Assembly: GCA_036351435.1 (NCBI GenBank)
Contig: JAZBPA010000426.1
Coordinates: 1 to 10,056 of the forward strand
DNA from: JAAUQA01 sp036351435
Lineage (GTDB): Bacteria; Pseudomonadota; Gammaproteobacteria; Competibacterales; Competibacteraceae
Length of the DNA stretch: 10,056 bases
Reading direction: 5' to 3'
In this document: piece after piece, positions 5,750-10,056 of the stretch
How the letters are laid out: each line of letters begins with the position of its first letter
Numbering within the stretch: the stretch's first letter is position 1
Made by a program: the position numbers and the translations under genes
The notes under the pieces: model-generated
What the model saw: the letters and a program-made list of their open reading frames with translations, nothing else
What the model was told of the DNA's origin: nothing
The model's database searches: none

Positions 5750-6066
5750 TGATCAGCCATCGCTGCCCAGAAGCCAGTGCAATCAAACGATTCAATGCCG
5801 AGTTGGCTTATTGATCTGTACGCTGTCGACCACATCAATGACCGACGCCAGAGCTCTAGCGATGTCCAGCGCGCTGTAGCTTGCCCGGATAGTGAGTAAT
5901 CACACAAGCCACGCAATATCACCGGCAAATTTTCAAGCAGTCTTTCAGGCGTCGGATATTCTTCACCCTTCCGGTTAGCATGTGCATCAGCGACGAATCT
6001 CTCGGTTTCCCACTCATGCGGGTCATTGCCCGGATCCGCTTTATATTTTTTGGTGCTATAGTCCAC
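5746..6066 (-). CDS. Second copy of the 90-residue family, frameshifted near its C-terminus
   Basis: Paralogue of the gene at 2778-3050, with the same GTG start (6064-6066, AGGATAA upstream) and 54 of 65 residues identical up to SGQATA. There an extra GC dinucleotide in AGCGCGC (about 5868-5874) shifts the frame. The rest is read as RWTSLELWRR... for 106 residues in all, ending at 5746 in overlap with the stop of the oxidoreductase gene. Removing the two bases restores ALDIARALASVIDVVDSVQ and a KPTRH end with TGA at 5792-5794, nearly the same as copy 1. Most base changes in that restored part are silent, so the frameshift looks recent. DNA similarity runs a few bases past the stop and includes the TTGAATCG that starts the Sel1 gene behind copy 1. 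No Sel1 sequence follows here. A base-calling error is possible. Confidence 0.7.
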   Translation of the reverse strand: MDYSTKKYKADPGNDPHEWETERFVADAHANRKGEEYPTPERLLENLPVILRGLCDYSLSGQATARWTSLELWRRSLMWSTAYRSISQLGIESFDCTGFWAAMADH

Positions 6067-6138
6067 GATGTTATCCTAAGACTGTATTTTGACAAGATAT
6101 GCTATATCAGCATTGCTGCCGTTAAAACGTGATAAGGC

Positions 6139-6165
6139 AAAGAACCAGGAGATAGCCGGTTCTTT
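6139..6165 (-). terminator. Candidate terminator hairpin of the EndA-like nuclease gene
   Basis: AAAGAACC (6139-6146) and GGTTCTTT (6158-6165) form a perfect 8-bp stem with an 11-base loop, starting 14 bp after the nuclease stop codon on the minus strand. Only a short T-rich stretch follows, so termination may be weak. Confidence 0.45.
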
Positions 6166-6179
6166 ACACTATCATCCGT

Positions 6180-7277
6180 TTATCGGCACAGACTTTCACA
6201 CGGTACATCGTCACCGTTCTGGTCCAACCGGCTCAGTCCACACTGATTCAGATAGAATGTGGCTTCCTCGCAGCTTTTCATCTCTCCGCACTTAGTCTTG
6301 TTCCCACATACCAATCCTTTCTGCACTTGTGACTTTGGCTCCGGCTGAGGTGCTGGCTTTACTGGCTGAATGGTTCCGGCTGACTCATCAGCTTTACCGG
6401 AAACAACTGCATTCCCCTCTATGAATTTATTGCCAAGGCCCTGAATAGCCGCGATTCGTCGATTTCTCTCGATTTCCCAGGCGTCCGGCGGATCCATTCG
6501 ATTCCAAGCCGTATAGAGCTGCTGATCCTGCCGAGAAAGCCGGAATCCGTAAGTATCGCTCATATAGAACATCGTCCGGGCAATGTCGCCCATGACGCTT
6601 TCAGGAGGTTCAGCACGGCGGATACTCGGGTCCACTTCTATATTGCATTCACCGTAAGATCTTTTCTCTCCTGGGATCATGCCCCAGTTGAAGTTTGATC
6701 GATCACCGTTCACTTCCCCAACAGTGGGAAACAAATTGTGCAGATCGTTATGAGCAGCCTCAAATACCAGGTCTACCTTTTCGCAGCATTTTCGGCCCAA
6801 TAGTATCTTGCCCTTTTTGTTCACACAGTCCGGGAATTTGCCGGGCTCGCGCCAGCATTGACGAAAATTTCCAAATTGTGATGCAGGAAATACGTGCTCG
6901 GCTTCGATCCGTTGCGCACGGTCAGCATTCTTGCGGGGAGTTACGCCACAACTTGAGAGCTCCACCTGATGGCCTTCCGAGTATTGGCAGCCACAGTAAA
7001 AGGTCAGGCGGTGATCGTAATACACCTTTTCGTACAGCCATTTCTTAGCGGTGTTGAAACTGCCGGCGGTCTTGGGTAAGGTGCCGTGTTCGGCAGCAGC
7101 CGTGGAATCGGGCTTTGGTTGCGTGGGTTGAGCCGGTTGTGTCGGCTGTTCTGGCTGTACCGGTTGGGTCGGTTGCTCCGGTTGAGTTGATTGCGGGTCA
7201 GGTTTATCGCATCCGACAATGAAAATGGCAAGCGCCAATCCGATGACGCCGAATCTAAACGGGCGGATTCTGTTCAT
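6180..7277 (-). CDS. EndA-family nuclease lipoprotein with Pro/Gln-rich linker and C-terminal excalibur domain
   Basis: A 365-residue endonuclease I-type enzyme, predicted to cut DNA nonspecifically with a beta-beta-alpha-metal active site. Residues 1-23 form a lipoprotein signal ending in IVGC (C23 lipidated). Residues 26-57 are a tether of repeated QPTQP and QPEQP units. The nuclease domain covers about 70-285, with RIEAEHVFPASQFG (H128), AHNDLHNLFPTVGEVNGDRS (H180, N190) and FNWG. An excalibur calcium-binding domain ends the protein (about 323-365), with CGNKTKCGEMKSC, FYLNQCGLSRLD and the loop DQNGDDVPCE. Many cysteines fit an oxidising compartment. ATG at 7275-7277 is chosen because AGAGGA lies just upstream; an in-frame TTG at 7298 would add seven residues and has no such site. 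It was probably a surface or periplasmic DNase. It is unrelated in fold to the EEP nuclease at 148. Confidence 0.88.
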   Translation of the reverse strand: MNRIRPFRFGVIGLALAIFIVGCDKPDPQSTQPEQPTQPVQPEQPTQPAQPTQPKPDSTAAAEHGTLPKTAGSFNTAKKWLYEKVYYDHRLTFYCGCQYSEGHQVELSSCGVTPRKNADRAQRIEAEHVFPASQFGNFRQCWREPGKFPDCVNKKGKILLGRKCCEKVDLVFEAAHNDLHNLFPTVGEVNGDRSNFNWGMIPGEKRSYGECNIEVDPSIRRAEPPESVMGDIARTMFYMSDTYGFRLSRQDQQLYTAWNRMDPPDAWEIERNRRIAAIQGLGNKFIEGNAVVSGKADESAGTIQPVKPAPQPEPKSQVQKGLVCGNKTKCGEMKSCEEATFYLNQCGLSRLDQNGDDVPCESLCR

Positions 7278-7488
7278 GATGCGTCCTCTTTTGCTCAAAA
7301 AGGCGCACTTTAGCCTAAGATGCTGTTTTCTCCTTAAGAAAAATGAAGCACGACAGGGTATTTGCCTGAGGGACCATCATGATTAAAACGTGAGAAATCC
7401 GCCCAGGCGTCGTTGAAGTGGGCATGTTATCCGTTCTGCAGTGTACCTAAATAGAGTTTGTTTCCTCCTGTAGCCAAGTGATCCATTG

Positions 7489-7974
7489 ATGAAAGAATAT
7501 CTTCCTGTGTTCATTGTTGTTTCAATAGTTGGAGCAGGTTTGGTGACGGGCTTGCTCTTCGCGTTCTCGAATTTTGTGATGAAAGCCTTGGCGGATTTGC
7601 CAGCAGAGCATGGAATGTTCGCGATGCAGCGTATCAACAAGACAATCTTGAACCCCCTATTCTTCATCCTATTTTTCGGCACACCACTCCTGTGTGCTGT
7701 AATCGCGCTTGGAACCTTCAATGAGATCGGTGAACCCGGTCCCACTTTGTTGTGCCTGGGTGCAATAACTTACCTTGTAGGACCATTTGGGATAACGATG
7801 CTGTTTAATGTTCCCCTCAATAATAGGCTAGCGAATACACCAAGTAGTGAAGCTCAGAGAGAATGGCCTGAATACCAGCAAAAGTGGCAGCGTTGGAACC
7901 ATATCCGCAGTTACGTGGGCATTTTGTCAATTTTTTTCCTTGCCACTGGTCTCTCAAGATTGACGAACTGTTGA
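7489..7974 (+). CDS. DUF1772 (anthrone oxygenase-like) integral membrane protein
   Basis: A 161-residue inner-membrane protein with four hydrophobic segments at about 5-27, 52-75, 85-107 and 141-157. It shows the marks of DUF1772 proteins: GLLFAFSNFVMKALADLP after the first helix, AMQRINKTILNP, LFFGTP, FNVPLNNRLA after the third helix, and WPEYQQKWQRWNHIRS before the last. Length is usual for the family. Some relatives are annotated as anthrone oxygenase-like, but bacterial members mostly lack a known role. ATG at 7489-7491 is preferred over the TTG one codon earlier. The upstream ribosome-binding site is poor (AAGTGA at 7476-7481). The gene stands alone between two minus-strand genes. Confidence 0.85.
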   Translation: MKEYLPVFIVVSIVGAGLVTGLLFAFSNFVMKALADLPAEHGMFAMQRINKTILNPLFFILFFGTPLLCAVIALGTFNEIGEPGPTLLCLGAITYLVGPFGITMLFNVPLNNRLANTPSSEAQREWPEYQQKWQRWNHIRSYVGILSIFFLATGLSRLTNC

Positions 7975-8087
7975 TTATCAGCCGTGGCTGCGGGTGCGCG
8001 AATGACGGGCAAAATAATGCTCGTAGATGTCTTGTAATGGAAAAGGCCCTAAACCCGCCGACAGGGATGTGGTCCATCGTAAGGCAA

Positions 8088-8112
8088 TAAAAAACCCCGC
8101 CGAAGCGGGGTT
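8088..8112 (-). terminator. Rho-independent terminator of the Kazal-domain gene
   Basis: On the minus strand AACCCCGC, loop TTCG and GCGGGGTT form a perfect 8-bp stem, followed by a run of T residues (AAAAAA at 8089-8094 on the plus strand). It starts 26 bp after the stop codon at 8139. GC-rich stem, stable tetraloop and T-tract make this the clearest terminator in the window. Confidence 0.92.
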
Positions 8113-8138
8113 CTGGGGATGTCTTGGTAGGGCTCGGC

Positions 8139-8792
8139 TTACTCGACTGAGCAAGACCCTTCGTAGACAATCTCAACTTGCGACTGGTCAGCTTCACAGG
8201 CGTTGTTGTAGGTCATGCCATCCGCACCGCAGACCGGTTCAAAGACTGCCGGGCAGAACGCAGGGGCAGGCTCGTATCCACGATAGTGCAGTACGATGTC
8301 TTTGAGGTAGAAGTTGTCTAGTTCGCCCCAGGTCTCGCCCTGCTCGTTGCGGGCGCAGACCAGCAAATAATTGTTGCCAGGCTTCAGGTATTTCCCGTCG
8401 ACCACTTGGTGATGGACTGCCCAATGCTCATGCTCGACATAGGGCAGCGACCCGAGGCGGGAACTCTCGTTCCGGTCCTGATGGATCGAGTCACACCCTT
8501 CGAATTCGCCTGGGACAAATTCGGGGTTGAGGTACAGCGTGTTGTACCGGGATTTGTTGGTGCTGCTGATATTCATCTGCAGCACGGTCTTGTAGCTGGA
8601 ATTATACTCTTTGGGAACATAGAAGCGGATTAAGTAGCCGGGCTGATGGTCTTCCCACTCACCGACCATGCTCGGTTGTTCGCGGATGACCTTGTAGTCG
8701 GATGCGGCGATGGCCAGATCAGCCCCGCTCAGCAGGGATGCGGCTCCACAAACAAGCCCGATGATGCCTTTGGTGGTTTGATTGATGGTCAT
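8139..8792 (-). CDS. Secreted protein with C-terminal four-cysteine Kazal-type protease inhibitor domain
   Basis: A 217-residue exported protein. Residues 1-30 form a signal peptide ending AIAA. Residues of about 31-172 form an unrecognised, beta-rich domain (GYLIRFYVP, KTVLQMNIS, NYLLVCARNE, NFYLKDIVLHYRG) with one cysteine pair, C100 and C146; it resembles a jelly-roll or carbohydrate-binding fold only in general pattern. The Kazal domain (180-214) has C180-x7-C188-x10-C199-x14-C214, with PVCGADGMTYNNAC. This is the short form common in bacteria, lacking the first and fifth cysteines of animal Kazal domains. By family spacing the reactive-site residue is A182, suggesting elastase- or subtilisin-like targets. 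ATG at 8790-8792 has AGGAG upstream. A single-gene unit with its own terminator. Inhibition of extracellular proteases is inferred. Confidence 0.85.
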   Translation of the reverse strand: MTINQTTKGIIGLVCGAASLLSGADLAIAASDYKVIREQPSMVGEWEDHQPGYLIRFYVPKEYNSSYKTVLQMNISSTNKSRYNTLYLNPEFVPGEFEGCDSIHQDRNESSRLGSLPYVEHEHWAVHHQVVDGKYLKPGNNYLLVCARNEQGETWGELDNFYLKDIVLHYRGYEPAPAFCPAVFEPVCGADGMTYNNACEADQSQVEIVYEGSCSVE

Positions 8793-9057
8793 GGGTGTTC
8801 TCCTAGTTCTAGTCGCGGTATTGGGTTAAATTTTGGTTCGTGACTAGACTTATTACACCATCCATGCCAATCCTTAAAATAATCAATATATCAAAGATAT
8901 AGATGATTTATTGGCAGCTCATCTCCAGGCCAAACGGTTCACCTATCATCTGCTGCTAACTGATTTGACCGGGTCAAGCTGACTAAGCTGAACCGGTGAT
9001 TCTTCCCCCCGTAACCGGCTTACTGCTGTTGAGCTGTTTGGATCAGATCCTTTCAAT
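8793..9057. other. Intergenic region upstream of the Kazal-domain gene
   Basis: This stretch holds the leader of the minus-strand Kazal gene (AGGAG next to the start) and an AT-rich block at about 8870-8915 where its promoter probably lies, though no clear -35/-10 pair stands out. It also holds a perfect 13-bp palindrome, TTGACCGGGTCAA (8965-8977), which could be an operator. I see no gene in it. Confidence 0.4.
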
Positions 9058-9270
9058 GTGAATGGTCTTTGCCGCGAGCACTGCATATGGAGAACACGGT
9101 TAACCGGCATACCCATGAGAGCGGAGATCGTTTACTGGTGGGATGAATGCGAGCAGGCTGGATTGAGAAGGGTATTTTGGGAAAACGGTCCCGGAAACTG
9201 CGCCCAATGCGCCAAAGACGGCATAGTCCTAGCAAAGATGCTGGAGGGCGTAACTACGCTCAGTGCATGA
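9058..9270 (+). CDS. Doubtful small cysteine-containing ORF
   Basis: A frame opening with GTG at 9058, or ATG at 9115 for a 51-residue form, ends with TGA at 9268-9270. The later part reads MRAEIVYWWDECEQAGLRRV and contains CAQCAKDG, so it has protein-like composition and a CxxC motif. No ribosome-binding site supports either start, and I recognise no family. It ends tail to tail with the 122-residue gene, overlapping it by 11 bp. It could be a remnant, a real small protein or a chance frame. Confidence 0.25.
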   Translation: MNGLCREHCIWRTRLTGIPMRAEIVYWWDECEQAGLRRVFWENGPGNCAQCAKDGIVLAKMLEGVTTLSA

Positions 9271-9628
9271 GTTGCCGAATATAGCTGGAGATTATCAGTA
9301 GCTGATCCTTATCCATACCCCCGATGATTTTACGTATCACCGAGCCTATCACCCTTTCTGCGCCGGCTATGCCGATTTTTGCTGACTGTTGGGTCACAAA
9401 ACCTACCTTGGCTAACTCTAGCGGCTTGATGAAATAGTAGTCCATCCCGGTATCGGTTAATTCTACGATTAAATCTCCCAGCTCATCACGATATTGCTTC
9501 GGGTCTTCGGCTTGCTCAAGCGTATCCAGCAGTTCGAGGGTCTTTTTACGGAGTGCTTCTGAATGGAGGAAACGAAGGTATGGCTTGTGAGGCTCACTCA
9601 CTTTCTGGGTTCTTTTAGTTTGATTCAA
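9260..9628 (-). CDS. Conserved-looking hypothetical 122-residue protein
   Basis: The sequence is mostly alpha-helical, with a lysine/arginine-rich start (NQTKRTQK), a leucine-rich helix KKTLELLDTLEQAEDPKQYR, then DELGDLIVELTDTGMDYYFIKPLELAK and a long, moderately hydrophobic stretch of small residues (GFVTQQSAKIGIAGAERVIGSVIRKIIGG). It has no signal peptide. The texture suggests a soluble or peripherally membrane-bound protein. I recall similar unnamed proteins in gammaproteobacteria but cannot name a family. The start is TTG at 9626-9628, chosen because GAGGT lies seven bases upstream; the nearby ATG is out of frame and meets TGA at once. It is divergent from the J-domain gene, with 353 bp between them. 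Confidence 0.75.
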   Translation of the reverse strand: MNQTKRTQKVSEPHKPYLRFLHSEALRKKTLELLDTLEQAEDPKQYRDELGDLIVELTDTGMDYYFIKPLELAKVGFVTQQSAKIGIAGAERVIGSVIRKIIGGMDKDQLLIISSYIRQLMH

Positions 9629-9981
9629 GACATTTACCTCAGCTGTATGTAAGCGCCGTTATCTTCGCTAGGAATTGTTAGAGAATTTGTTACCCACGGT
9701 TAACTAACCTCAACGGAGAGCGCCAAAAATCCGGTGAATAGGTGTGGATGGCATTTTGAGAAGTATTAGGTAAAGTATACCCTGAGCGCTGCTGTGGAGA
9801 CTGCCGGATTTTTGGTCAACCGGATTTTGGTACTCTCCAGGATCGGTCGAAGGCCATCGGGCCTTGAGCGGAGGGTTTACAAGCTTAGAGTAGTTGAGGT
9901 TCAAAGACCTATGAGCATGACACCATCCACACCGAATCAGATCAGGGCGAACTGATCTTCACGACCACACGGTAAGGGTTG
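9629..9981. other. Divergent intergenic region before the J-domain gene
   Basis: No gene is supported in these 353 bp. Apart from the palindromic element, it holds GGTTAACTAACC (9698-9709), a GC-rich hairpin AAGGCC-ATCG-GGCCTT (9850-9865), a possible promoter TTGAGC (9864-9869) and TAGAGT (9886-9891) with 16-bp spacing pointing at the J-domain gene, and the hairpin AGATCAG-GGCGAA-CTGATCT (9939-9958), which ends 23 bp before that gene's start codon. Confidence 0.45.
9715..9838. repeat. 124-bp palindromic element with nested CCAAAAATCCGG repeats
   Basis: The left end GGAGAGCGCCAAAAATCCGG (9715-9734) matches, as reverse complement, the right end at 9820-9838 with two mismatches and one missing A. 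A third copy, CCGGATTTTTGG (9804-9815), is a perfect 12-bp inverse of the left one and stands in tandem, 16 bp before the right end. The form is like a miniature inverted-repeat element, but no target duplication is visible at its flanks. It lies in the shared upstream region of the 122-residue and J-domain genes, so the boxes could instead be regulator sites. Confidence 0.55.
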
Positions 9982-10056
9982 ATGGAATATAAAGATTACT
10001 ATGAGACCATGGATGTCGCACGCGACGCCACACAGGATGAAATCAAACGATCCTAT
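9982..10056 (+). CDS. cbpA: CbpA/DnaJ-like J-domain co-chaperone (5' end only, cut by the window)
   Basis: The first 25 codons, MEYKDYYETMDVARDATQDE followed by IKRSY, match the opening of a J-domain: helix I with the DYYE start, then A(T/S)xxEIKxxY in helix II. The HPD motif would lie just beyond the end of the window. Proteins starting MEYKDYY are usually CbpA-type curved-DNA-binding Hsp40 co-chaperones, which stimulate the ATPase of DnaK. The ATG at 9982 has TAAGGG close upstream (9973-9978), a short spacing. The symbol is given from the N-terminus alone; a DnaJ or another J-protein is possible. Confidence 0.7.
   Translation, partial: MEYKDYYETMDVARDATQDEIKRSY

Noticed and set aside
6122..7393. 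11-bp match TTAAAACGTGA at 6122-6132 and 7383-7393 flanking the EndA gene
   Set aside because: Matches of this length are expected several times by chance in 10 kb, and the similarity does not extend.
7817..8197. 126-codon minus-strand frame across the DUF1772 end and the Kazal terminator
   Set aside because: It runs through a strong terminator hairpin and two real genes and has no protein-like features.
9710..9904. 64-codon minus-strand frame between the 122-residue and J-domain genes
   Set aside because: It reads through the palindromic element, has a weak start and no recognisable motif.

Overview
The window looks like about 10 kb of chromosome from a Gram-negative bacterium, most probably a gammaproteobacterium. 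The grounds are strong Shine-Dalgarno sequences, Sec signal peptides and lipoboxes on several products, a moderate GC content, and gene families typical of that class: an EndA-type nuclease, a CbpA-like J-domain protein, a DUF1772 membrane protein and a Sel1-repeat lipoprotein. The genus cannot be fixed from the sequence. No rRNA, tRNA or CRISPR array was seen.

Left part (1-3118). A secreted endonuclease/exonuclease/phosphatase (EEP) family nuclease (148-1329) is followed by a disturbed, accessory-looking stretch. A 143-bp segment covering the last codons of the nuclease gene and about 90 bp of downstream DNA (1275-1417) recurs without gaps 876 bp later (2151-2293), with the loop of its internal hairpin inverted. 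Between the copies lies a small ORF broken by what looks like a 100-bp miniature transposon (20-bp inverted ends, 9-bp target duplication), then a 111-residue beta-sandwich-like protein. The second copy carries a remnant of a nuclease C-terminus and, read on the other strand, supplies the end of a Sel1-repeat lipoprotein gene (2137-2781). That gene overlaps an upstream 90-residue gene (2778-3050), which has a second, frameshifted copy at 5746-6066.

Middle (3119-6066). A minus-strand pair, a CxxC zinc-ribbon-like protein and a ChaN/Tiki-like membrane-anchored protein, overlaps by ATGA. Divergent from it is a small secreted protein with two PFNDRD motifs. The shared intergenic region holds four TTCAC-type boxes at exact 11-bp spacing, the layout of a binding array for an OmpR/PhoB-family response regulator. 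A zinc-independent quinone-oxidoreductase-like enzyme (4814-5749) follows, facing the frameshifted 90-residue copy.

Right part (6067-10056). This holds an EndA-family nuclease lipoprotein with a Pro/Gln/Thr-rich linker and a C-terminal excalibur domain, a DUF1772 membrane protein, and a secreted protein ending in a four-cysteine Kazal inhibitor domain with a clear terminator. A conserved 122-residue protein comes next, and the first 25 codons of a J-domain co-chaperone end the window. A 124-bp palindromic element lies between the last two.

The common theme is the cell envelope and exterior: two unrelated exported nucleases, one protease-inhibitor-like protein, one Sel1 lipoprotein, one Tiki-like protein and one small secreted peptide. 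No single pathway links them. The strongest signals of something undescribed are the repeat/miniature-transposon region at 1275-2293, the duplicated 90-residue family, and the phased regulator boxes in front of the PFNDRD peptide.
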